A stretch of DNA of 7,933 nt from Betaproteobacteria bacterium (GTDB lineage: Bacteria; Pseudomonadota; Gammaproteobacteria; Burkholderiales; Burkholderiaceae_C). The notes beneath the pieces were generated by a model that did not search any database, had not been told where the DNA came from, and saw only the letters and a program-made list of their open reading frames with translations. Positions 1-6,400 of this stretch are shown piece by piece; positions within the stretch are counted from its first letter, which is position 1; every line of letters begins with the position of its first letter. Location of the stretch: positions 1-7,933 of the forward strand of contig RFTR01000091.1 of assembly GCA_009923345.1 (NCBI GenBank), written 5' to 3'. The translations under genes were made by a program, and so were the position numbers.

Positions 1-331
1 CTGGCTCAGCGCCGTTGGTCAGCGTCACAAAAAGCTGCCACTGCGGCTGGCTGCAACGCACCCGCACCGAAGGTTGAACGGGAAAAGGCTGGTCAAACTG
101 CAGTTTTTGTTGACAGTTTTGCAAGGCAATGCGGCTGTCCAAAGGCGCCACACGCATATTTCGACCCTGAAAAGCTGGCGTAGTGTTTGCCCATTGCATG
201 ACTTCTTTTTCCAAATCTTCAAACGGTCCTGATAAGGCCGCAAAAGGCATCGTTGCCAGAGCCAAAGCCGCCCCCCACCGCAGGCACTTGGCGCGGGTTA
301 TGTCGGGAATTATTGGGCACAGCATTTGCAT
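1..331 (-). CDS. flgA: FlgA, flagellar P-ring assembly chaperone (N-terminal part; 3' end outside the window)
   Basis: FlgA is a periplasmic chaperone that helps FlgI subunits assemble into the P ring around the flagellar rod. Reading the minus strand from the ATG at 331-329 gives 110 uninterrupted codons running off the left edge. Residues 13-18 are basic (R13, K15, R18). Residues 19-34 are hydrophobic and Ala-rich, forming a Sec signal peptide with likely cleavage near ALS|G (34/35). The mature part carries VAPLDSRIALQNC (61-73) and VRVRCSQPQW (89-98), typical of the N-terminal domain of proteobacterial FlgA. Cys73 and Cys93 would suit a periplasmic disulfide. A second ATG at 325-323 (residue 3) is an equally possible start, and no strong ribosome binding site decides between them. 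The C-terminal SAF-like domain is not in the window. The gene diverges from the transglycosylase-like gene, and flgA beside flgB is a common arrangement. Identification is firm; the exact start is less so. Confidence 0.93.
   Translation of the reverse strand, partial: MQMLCPIIPDITRAKCLRWGAALALATMPFAALSGPFEDLEKEVMQWANTTPAFQGRNMRVAPLDSRIALQNCQQKLQFDQPFPVQPSVRVRCSQPQWQLFVTLTNGAEP
315..331 (+). promoter_or_regulatory. Candidate sigma-54 promoter for the transglycosylase-like gene, overlapping the flgA start codon
   Basis: The sequence GGGCACAGCATTTGCAT has the required GG-N10-GC geometry (GG 316-317, GC 328-329). It differs from the TGGCACG-N4-TTGCW consensus at the first T and at the G after CAC. 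It shares GGCACA and TTGCAT with the stronger promoter in front of flgB. Transcription would start about 12 bases beyond the GC, near 341-343, leaving a leader of about 90 bases before the ATG at 435. The site covers codons 1-5 of flgA on the other strand. This is inferred from motif matching only. Confidence 0.55.
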
Positions 332-387
332 GTTCAGTTGGGTCAGGTGTTGAAGTTTTGACAAATTTGTTGAGTTCTAAACCTGAT

Positions 388-403
388 AGCAAAAACGAGA
401 CCA
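388..403 (-). promoter_or_regulatory. Weak candidate sigma-54 promoter for flgA
   Basis: On the minus strand the sequence TGGTCTCGTTTTTGCT runs from 403 to 388. It has GG-N10-GC geometry and a full TTGCT -12 element, but its -24 element is TGGTCT in place of TGGCAC. The predicted start lies near 377, giving a leader of about 46 bases to the flgA ATG. GG-N10-GC alone is common by chance, so the support is the -12 match, the position, and the other sigma-54-like sites in the locus. Confidence 0.3.
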
Positions 404-434
404 ACTTTTTCAATGCACCGATTACGGAGTCCCT

Positions 435-1670
435 ATGCGACTTGATCCGCCTTTCACACCCACGGTGAGTGGGGTAGACCCATCGGGCATGCCAATCATC
501 ACGCGCAACCCACTGGCCTACACCCGCACTGCGACGGGTTTCACCCAAGCGATGGCATCTGCTCAACAAAACGTATCGAGCCAACCCATCCAACACCAGC
601 CCAAGGCTGGTTCTTTACTTCCTGAATCAAGCGCTGCTTCTTGGAATGTGAACGTGCAGTCCGGCCAAACCTTGAGCGGGATCGTCCGCGACCAAATGGC
701 CGCGCGGGGCGTCAATATTTCCAGTAGTGAGGCTTTGCGCTTGTCGCAAACCGTGGCACAGGCCAACAAAATGCCCAATGCCAACCTAATTCACCCCGGC
801 CAACGGATCAACCTAGAGAGTTTGAACCTCACCTTGGCCCAATCTCAATTGGCCAATCGTTCTGTAGTTACCAGTGCAGCCAATACCAATACACCTATCC
901 ATAGAGCACAACTAGCCAATGCTGCTGCTGGGCAAGCTAACGTAACCACTAATATAAATAGTGGTGTCAATATGAATGGTGGTGCAAACAGACAAACCAC
1001 TGTCAACAGCACCACCCAACTCCAGTTGCAGTCCCGCGTCGACCAAGGTGGCAATCCTGTTTTAGAGAAAACCCTCAACCGTGCAGTTGAAAAAGGCTTT
1101 ATCCCCGCCCAGGACAAACAAGCGGTGATGAACAAAATCATCCAGCTCTCGCAACAGCACCGTTTCGCGCCCGATGACTTTGCCCGTCTGTCGTTGATGG
1201 AAAGCGATGGACTCAACCCTAAAGCCAACAACAGCCGTTGCTTTGGCATCATCCAATTCTGTGATGGCCCAGACCGTGGCGCAGCCAGTGTGGGGTACGC
1301 GGCTAATCCCAAAGCCATCATGGGACGCAGTGTGCTCGACCAACTCGACATGGTGGGTAAATATTTTGAAGACACCGGGCTTAAAAGTTATGGCCCTGTT
1401 GGCCTTGACGACCTATACCTCACAGTGTTGACACCAGCCGCGCGCAATGAAACACGCCCTAATGCCGCACTCAATATTCCCGGCCCCCAAGCTGCGTTCT
1501 TGCATGTCAACCGCGACACCCGTGCGCCGATCACGCGTAATTCCATCTTGGCGGGATTGCACCAAAACGCCAATGAGCGTTTGGGCGTGGAAGTGGCGCA
1601 GCGTCCTAGTTTGCAAGCAGCGCGCATCAGTGCATATGCTGAGCAAGCGGTAGTGACGCAATTTCAGTGA
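435..1670 (+). CDS. LysM domain plus lytic-transglycosylase (lysozyme/SLT-like) protein, probably flagellum-associated
   Basis: Predicted 411-residue peptidoglycan-binding and probably peptidoglycan-cleaving protein. The ATG at 435 is preceded by GGAG (426-429) at five bases, which fixes the start. Residues 1-65 are polar, with no hydrophobic stretch and no Sec signal peptide. Residues 70-127 look like a LysM domain (VQSGQTLSGIVRDQM early, NLIHPGQRINL at the end). Residues 130-205 are a low-complexity linker rich in Asn, Thr, Ala and Gln. Residues 207-380 resemble a lysozyme-like SLT domain: LSLMESDGLNPKA (253-265) supplies the likely catalytic Glu256, followed by CFGIIQF (269-275). DLYLTVLTPAA (326-336) and NIPGPQAAFLHVNRD (347-361) resemble the C-terminal half of phage-type transglycosylase domains. 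Lack of a signal peptide, as in FlgJ, suggests export through the flagellar secretion apparatus. Its place between flgA and flgB suggests it opens the cell wall for the rod. I know no established symbol. Domain calls are from motif recognition; substrate and role are inferred. Confidence 0.82.
   Translation: MRLDPPFTPTVSGVDPSGMPIITRNPLAYTRTATGFTQAMASAQQNVSSQPIQHQPKAGSLLPESSAASWNVNVQSGQTLSGIVRDQMAARGVNISSSEALRLSQTVAQANKMPNANLIHPGQRINLESLNLTLAQSQLANRSVVTSAANTNTPIHRAQLANAAAGQANVTTNINSGVNMNGGANRQTTVNSTTQLQLQSRVDQGGNPVLEKTLNRAVEKGFIPAQDKQAVMNKIIQLSQQHRFAPDDFARLSLMESDGLNPKANNSRCFGIIQFCDGPDRGAASVGYAANPKAIMGRSVLDQLDMVGKYFEDTGLKSYGPVGLDDLYLTVLTPAARNETRPNAALNIPGPQAAFLHVNRDTRAPITRNSILAGLHQNANERLGVEVAQRPSLQAARISAYAEQAVVTQFQ
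945..965. repeat. Perfect 7-bp inverted repeat inside the linker of the transglycosylase-like gene
   Basis: ACCACTA (945-951) and TAGTGGT (959-965) are perfect reverse complements around a 7-base AT-only loop. They lie in the Asn/Thr-rich linker (about residues 171-177). No T-tract follows, so this is not an intrinsic terminator. It sits in a locally AT-richer patch of the gene. A role in mRNA structure is possible but not shown. Confidence 0.5.
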
Positions 1671-1744
1671 TTTGTTTTTGAAGAGAAGCGAATTTCTTAA
1701 ATCGACATAGGCGTATTTGCTCTGTGACGATGTGGCCCTTCGAT

Positions 1745-1797
1745 AAAGCGGCAATCGTCTTACATAAAAGCGTGGCAAAGCGGCAAACTTTTGCCAC
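1745..1797. promoter_or_regulatory. Cluster of GGCAA motifs: candidate activator binding region for the flgB promoter
   Basis: Within 53 bases there are four GGCAA cores: 1750-1754, 1774-1778, 1782-1786 on the plus strand, and 1795-1791 on the minus strand. Two sit in an identical 10-mer, AAAGCGGCAA (1745-1754 and 1777-1786), spaced 32 bp apart, about three helical turns. The outer pair GTGGCAAA (1772-1779) and TTTGCCAC (1790-1797) is a perfect 8-bp inverted repeat with a 10-base spacer. The cluster lies roughly 50-100 bp upstream of the predicted sigma-54 start, where an NtrC-type activator normally binds. GGCAA-type sites recall those I associate with FlrC/FlbD-family flagellar regulators, though that comparison is from memory. 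The function is inferred. Confidence 0.5.
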
Positions 1798-1817
1798 TCC
1801 AGACGTCAAAACCGCAG

Positions 1818-1833
1818 TGGCACATCTCTTGCA
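1818..1833 (+). promoter_or_regulatory. Sigma-54 (-24/-12) promoter of the flgBCDEF operon
   Basis: TGGCACATCTCTTGCA matches the TGGCACG-N4-TTGCW consensus at every defined base except the G after CAC. It has exact GG-N10-GC geometry (GG 1819-1820, GC 1831-1832). The predicted start is near 1844, giving a leader of about 49 bases before the flgB ATG at 1893. Sigma-54 control of rod and hook genes is well known in bacteria that use FleQ/FleR- or FlrA/FlrC-type hierarchies. An enhancer-binding protein would be required, and the GGCAA cluster just upstream is the natural candidate site. Confidence 0.85.
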
Positions 1834-1843
1834 TTATTCGTCA

Positions 1844-1870
1844 TGAGGCCTTGTAACTTGAGGCCGTTGT
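1844..1870 (+). repeat. Short direct repeat at the predicted flgB transcription start
   Basis: TGAGGCC occurs at 1844-1850 and again at 1859-1865, 15 bp apart. The copies are followed by TTGT and GTTGT, so the similarity reaches about 11 bases. The first copy falls on the predicted start site and the second in the 5' leader. It could be a regulator site in the initial transcribed region or chance. No hairpin or known riboswitch is visible in this leader. Confidence 0.4.
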
Positions 1871-1892
1871 GTCAATAAATCGGAGTCGAGAG

Positions 1893-2276
1893 ATGGACAT
1901 TTTTTCAACAGCATTCGGAATCCACGAGAAAGCGCTTGGCGTTCGCAGCCAACGCATGGAAGTACTCGCGCGCAATATCGCCAATGCCGACACGCCTAAC
2001 TACAAGGCGCAAGACGTTGACTTCAAAGCCATGCTCAAAGAACTCAAAACCGAATACGTCACGGCCACGCATGAAAAACATTTCTTGGGCATACAAGAAG
2101 CCCCCGACAACGGCATGCGCTTTCGCACACCTTTCAATAGTTCATTCGACGGCAACACCGTGGAGATGAACGTCGAACAAGCCCAATACGGTAAAGCCGC
2201 CAGTGAATACCAAGCGACTTTGCAATTTTTAGAAAACCGCATCGGCGGATTGCGCAAAGCATTGCGCGGGGAGTAA
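1893..2276 (+). CDS. flgB: FlgB, flagellar proximal rod protein
   Basis: FlgB is a rod subunit of the basal body, exported by the flagellar type III apparatus and assembled at the base of the rod. The product has 127 residues, close to the usual 130-140. The N-terminal rod signature LARNIANADTPNYKAQDVDF spans residues 25-44. The C-terminal helix contains GNTVEMNVEQAQYGKAA (87-103), followed by EYQATLQFLENRI (105-117), as in FlgB generally. The ATG at 1893 is chosen because it starts the conserved MDIF N-terminus and has GGAG (1882-1885) seven bases upstream. An in-frame GTG at 1869 would add eight residues of no family likeness. This is the first gene of the operon, about 49 bases downstream of the predicted sigma-54 start, and it ends 6 bp before flgC. 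Confidence 0.96.
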   Translation: MDIFSTAFGIHEKALGVRSQRMEVLARNIANADTPNYKAQDVDFKAMLKELKTEYVTATHEKHFLGIQEAPDNGMRFRTPFNSSFDGNTVEMNVEQAQYGKAASEYQATLQFLENRIGGLRKALRGE

Positions 2277-2282
2277 TGGCAT

Positions 2283-2708
2283 ATGCAACTAGATAACGTC
2301 TTTGGCATTGCAGGTACCGCGCTCAATGCGCAGTCCATTCGCATGAACACCACCGCTTCTAACTTAGCCAACGCTGGAACGGTTGCTGGTAGCGAAGAAG
2401 AAGCTTTTCGTGGCAAAAAACCCCTCTTCAAAGCATTGATGAATGAAGAAATGACACATGCCGGCGCGAAATTTGTCGGTGGCGTGAAAGTCGATCGCAT
2501 CGTCAACGACCCCACACCCGTGAAAAAAGTTTGGGAGCCAGGCAATCCATTGGCTGACAAAGAAGGCTATGTCTTCCATTCCAACGTGAATGAAATGTCG
2601 GAGATGGTCGACATGATGGCTGCATCACGCGCCTACCAAAACAACGTCGAAGTGGTCAACACCGCAAGACAACTGATGTCGCGCACGCTCGACATCATCA
2701 AATCGTAA
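2283..2708 (+). CDS. flgC: FlgC, flagellar proximal rod protein
   Basis: FlgC is a second proximal rod subunit and works with FlgB, FlgF and FlgG. The product has 141 residues, normal for the family. ALNAQSIRMNTTASNLANAG (13-32) is the rod/hook N-terminal signature. NDPTPVKKVWEPGNPLAD (75-92) and EMSEMVDMMAASRAYQNN (104-121) are hallmark FlgC segments, and the protein ends in the amphipathic helix LMSRTLDIIKS. The ATG at 2283 has GGGGAG (2268-2273) nine bases upstream, formed by the last codons of flgB, so the two genes are probably translationally coupled. An out-of-frame ATG at 2276 overlaps the flgB stop but closes after six codons and sits too near the ribosome binding site. The protein has no cysteine, as is usual for flagellar axial subunits. 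Confidence 0.96.
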   Translation: MQLDNVFGIAGTALNAQSIRMNTTASNLANAGTVAGSEEEAFRGKKPLFKALMNEEMTHAGAKFVGGVKVDRIVNDPTPVKKVWEPGNPLADKEGYVFHSNVNEMSEMVDMMAASRAYQNNVEVVNTARQLMSRTLDIIKS

Positions 2709-2732
2709 TAACCCGCTGAACTGGAGTCATCC

Positions 2733-3437
2733 ATGGCTGTTTCAAACACTACCGCAAGCCTGAGCTCAATGCCCAGCGGTATTAAGACTACTGCGCAATA
2801 CAAAGCAGAAAAGGCGATGACGCCACAAAACACCTCGATGGGTCAAACAGAGTTTTTAACTTTGTTCACAACCCAATTAAAAAACCAAGACCCTACAGAT
2901 CCCGTCAAAAACGAAGCCTTCGTAGCCCAGTTAGCGCAGTTCTCGCAACTAGAAGCCAGCGTAGCCATGAAGACCAGCATGGAGAATTTGGTCAACAGCA
3001 TGAGCAACGACCGCATGTTGGGTGCAGCTTCTTTGATTGGTAAATCTGTATCGATTCCAGACGGTCCTGTCACCGTCACAGACACCACGGTGTCGCAAGG
3101 CATCATCAATGTGCCTACGGGTGCCGATGGTATTCGTGTTCAAGTTTTCAACGACCAAGGCCAATTGGTTCGCACACAAATCATGGGTGCACAAGCTGTA
3201 GGCGACGTCACACTGGCCTGGGACGGCATGACCGACGCAGGCGCTGCAGCACCTAACGGTACTTACCGTTATGTCGCCACCGTCAACCGTGCTGGAAAGA
3301 TCACCACACCGACCGTCAACACCTTGGCTACTGTGCGCAGCGTCAGCAGTGCAGGCACCAGTGACGGCACCTTGCTTTTAGAGGTCGATGGCAACAAGTC
3401 CATCAGCCTGTCCGACGTCAAACGCGTTGGCTATTGA
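2733..3437 (+). CDS. flgD: FlgD, flagellar hook-capping (hook assembly scaffold) protein
   Basis: FlgD forms the temporary cap at the tip of the growing hook, under which FlgE subunits polymerise. It is exported by the flagellar type III apparatus and absent from the finished structure. The product has 234 residues, close to the usual size. Residues 39-75 carry the N-terminal hook-cap signature (FLTLFTTQLKNQDPTDPV, then LAQFSQLEA). Residues about 97-119 and 197-234 should form the Tudor-like domain. Residues about 120-190 form the FlgD Ig-like domain (VQVFNDQGQLVRT, LAWDGMTDAG, NGTYRYVATV). The ATG at 2733 has TGGAG (2722-2726) six bases upstream. It follows flgC by 24 bp. Because the hook subunit here is very large, this FlgD must fold an unusual partner, yet it shows no matching enlargement. 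Confidence 0.95.
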   Translation: MAVSNTTASLSSMPSGIKTTAQYKAEKAMTPQNTSMGQTEFLTLFTTQLKNQDPTDPVKNEAFVAQLAQFSQLEASVAMKTSMENLVNSMSNDRMLGAASLIGKSVSIPDGPVTVTDTTVSQGIINVPTGADGIRVQVFNDQGQLVRTQIMGAQAVGDVTLAWDGMTDAGAAAPNGTYRYVATVNRAGKITTPTVNTLATVRSVSSAGTSDGTLLLEVDGNKSISLSDVKRVGY

Positions 3438-3479
3438 TTGATTACGTTCATAAAAAATTCTTACTGGAGTTAACACACC

Positions 3480-6400
3480 ATGTCTTTTTATACCTCGCTC
3501 ACTGGTTTAAATGCCGCAACCGCACAGCTTGGCGTGACTGCCAACAACGTGGCCAACGTGTCCACGGTCGGTTTCAAACGCAGCCGTGCGGACTTTGGTG
3601 ACATTTTTGCCACCTCGCCATTGCAAAAAGCTTCGGCCACTATTGGTCAGGGTGTGTCATTGAAACGTGTGACCCAAGAATTTGGACAGGGCAATATGAC
3701 TTTCTCGTCCAATACCTTGGACTTGGCGATCAGCGGTGACGGTTTCTTCCCACTCAAATCGCAAGACGGATTCCAGGACATCTTTACGCGTAACGGCTCG
3801 TTCTTGATGAACGACCAGTTCAACGTGGTGAATTCAGCAGGCCAGCGTTTGATGGCGGCGTCAGTCGACTCGTCCGGCAAAGCGAATTTGACTGATATGA
3901 ACGTGTTGACCATTCCTCAAAAAACCAACGGTATGGCGACCCAAACCAGTAAGGTGCAACTGGGCTTGAACTTTCCTGCTGACGCTTTGGTTATTACCAG
4001 CGAGTTCAACCGAAATGACCCTACGACCTACAACAAGAGTACTGCCTTGACTGTCTATGACGGTGGTGGTAATGGTTATTTAGCAACTGTTTATTACGTC
4101 AAGACCCGCAATGCGAGTCAAGCCAGCCCTAACAACAAATGGCAAACCTATGTGTATGTCGGAGACCAACTTGTAAGCGCTTCACTACAACAAGCCACCA
4201 GCAAAACGGGCGACTTGATGTATGTGAACAAATACGGCGAACTAAAAGCCAAAGGGGATTTCAAAACGGCGGAAGAAGTTGCTGCGTTGAACAGTTCATT
4301 CTCTAGAAAAACCTATAAGTTCTCACTCAATCAACTCACCGATGTGCGGACATCACAACCCGCTGCAGTGACAGGGGGTAGCGCGATTAACTTAGGAACG
4401 GGCTCTAACGACGGTGTGGACTTTGCAACCTACCAAAACCTCAATAAATCTGACTTACTTTGGAAACAAGGTAGTAGCGCTGTTACCTACTCTCTGAGCA
4501 CCAGTGGCGTGCCAACGGATTCGGTCACTTTGACATTCGGTCCAGACGGCGCCAAGAAAACTATTTCAGTTCCCGTTGAAGCTACCAAAGAGCTCACCAC
4601 TTCATCCTTAGCCAAGGCCCTCAACGCCAACTCGGACTTCGGAGCCAAGTACGTGGCGCAAGTGCCAACCTCAGCCTCATTGCCCACCGTTGCCTTTAAT
4701 TCACCAGCAGCAGCTGGAGACTTTGCCTCTTTTGGAATGAATATTGGTGGCAAGACCATCACTATCAACAACTTGGCACCTGACTCCGCTTCAGGAGCTT
4801 CACTGGCTGCAACGATAGAGAGCAGGCTGCGCCGCGAAGATGGCGGAAGGACAGATATTTCGGTTTCATGGCAAGGTACGACTACCGCAGGTTCGCTCAA
4901 AGTGGTGGATGCTGCAGGTCGACAAATAACCAGTGCCACTTTGGCGCCTTCAACGCCAACAGGTGGAACTAGCACGGGTTCCACAATCTTTACCAGTGGC
5001 GATTTAAAAGTAACAGCGATCGACCCTAATTTGCCAGCAGAAGACATCGCAGCTGCACTTACTTTGGCCCAAGCGGGTACGCCCCTTGCTGCAGGAGCCA
5101 TTGCATTGAACAGCACGCCCTATCCAAGAAGCAGTGCTGATTACACCTTTGATACCACTAGCGCTTCATTCAAAGCGACTTTCGGTCCTGATGCGTCGCC
5201 CATCACCGTCACCGCTAACAGTATCAATGCGTTTGTTTTGGCTTTGAACAGCGAAGCTACATTTGCGCAATCGTATGTAGCGTCTGCAGTTGGTGGCGTT
5301 GTTAAAGTAACTGCTAAAGACCCCACCACGGCTAATGCAGCTGCTATTACTGGCGCTTTGAAGTTTTACCAAGGTAACGGAACAAGCTTTACCCAAATCA
5401 ACGACCCCGCTACCCCCAACCCGCTGGGTAACAACGGTGTTCCTGCTGCGCCGCAATTTGCGGGCAAGAAAAGTATTGACGACCTCAAAGACTTGTTCTC
5501 AATCAACGTTGACAACTCGATCGACCCTGTCACTATCGGACTAGACCGCTTGGTGGGTTCCAACTTGCGCTTATCTGGTGCCCAAATAGCGGCAGAGTTG
5601 ACCAACAGCATTAACCGAGCTTATGGTGATGAGAAACCATTCAACTTCTCTTCCTTGGTGGGAGCAACTTTCACAGTGCAATTGACACCAGCAGGCGGAG
5701 CCACGCCTCCAGCGCCTTTAGATATTGACTTGTCGCAGGCGGGTGACGACAAAAAAAATATGCGCTATGAAGACATGGTGAAAGCAACGCAAGCCATCGT
5801 CGACGCCAATCCGTCGTATGCAGGAAAAGTCAAAGTGTCCTACGACACCGTGTTGCAAAAACTCATGTTTACTTCCGCAGGTAACGACAAGATAACGATC
5901 TCTAGCGCACAAAGCTCTATCGGATTGACCAACCCGATTGTGCAAGGCGTTAACGACGAATCAGTCGGCTTGACATTGGCTCCAGCAGCCTCTACCGCTT
6001 CATACCGCGCCATCAATGACCAGCGTTTTGGTGTCAAGGTGGAATACGACGCGGTGAAAGGTGCTTTTGTATTCAAGTCAGGCTCGACGGGCGACAGCTC
6101 TAGCGTGACGGTGAGCAATATCAAGCCCAATAGTTTGGCAACCCAAACTTCTAAGGGCTTGGGCCTGACGGGTGACCCAGCCAATTACATCGTCTCTGCT
6201 TCCAAAATTGATGCTTTGCGTGGTACCAAGTCTTACCCAGCTGTTTTGCAAGGTAACAGCATGGCGGTGAACGTAGACAACAACTTCTCCGTCGACGACA
6301 CCAACAACAAGTTTGTGGTCTCGGTCAACGGGGTGACAGGTACCGTGGTCATTCCTCCCAAAGATACCTACACATTGGGTACTTTCATGGAGGCATTGCA

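Noticed and set aside
358..386. Perfect TTGACA (358-363) as a sigma-70 -35 box for the gene at 435
   Set aside because: No acceptable -10 box lies 16-18 bases downstream (ACCTGA at 381-386); the sigma-54-like site fits the locus better.
845..1375. Open frame of 176 codons on the minus strand inside the transglycosylase-like gene, ending in a hydrophobic segment
   Set aside because: The plus-strand frame encodes recognisable LysM and SLT motifs; the antisense frame shows no family likeness.
1671..1744. Search for a terminator between the transglycosylase-like gene and flgB
   Set aside because: Only a weak AT-rich imperfect hairpin near 1689-1704 without a following T-tract; no intrinsic terminator can be supported, so some read-through into flgB is possible.
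1739..1746. TTCGATAA resembling the -10 element of a FliA (sigma-28) promoter
   Set aside because: No TAAA-type -35 element at the right distance upstream, and its position next to the GGCAA cluster makes chance more likely.
1869..1892. In-frame GTG at 1869 as an earlier start for flgB
   Set aside because: It adds eight residues without family likeness, and the GGAG at 1882-1885 is placed for the ATG at 1893.
2276..2296. Six-codon reading frame starting at an ATG that overlaps the flgB stop codon
   Set aside because: It is only two bases from the GGGGAG ribosome binding site, and the FlgC family N-terminus clearly starts at 2283.
4487..5116. Long open frame (209 codons) on the minus strand inside flgE
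   Set aside because: It is a compositional shadow of the flgE coding frame: repetitive Ala/Val/Pro-rich translation, no recognisable domain.
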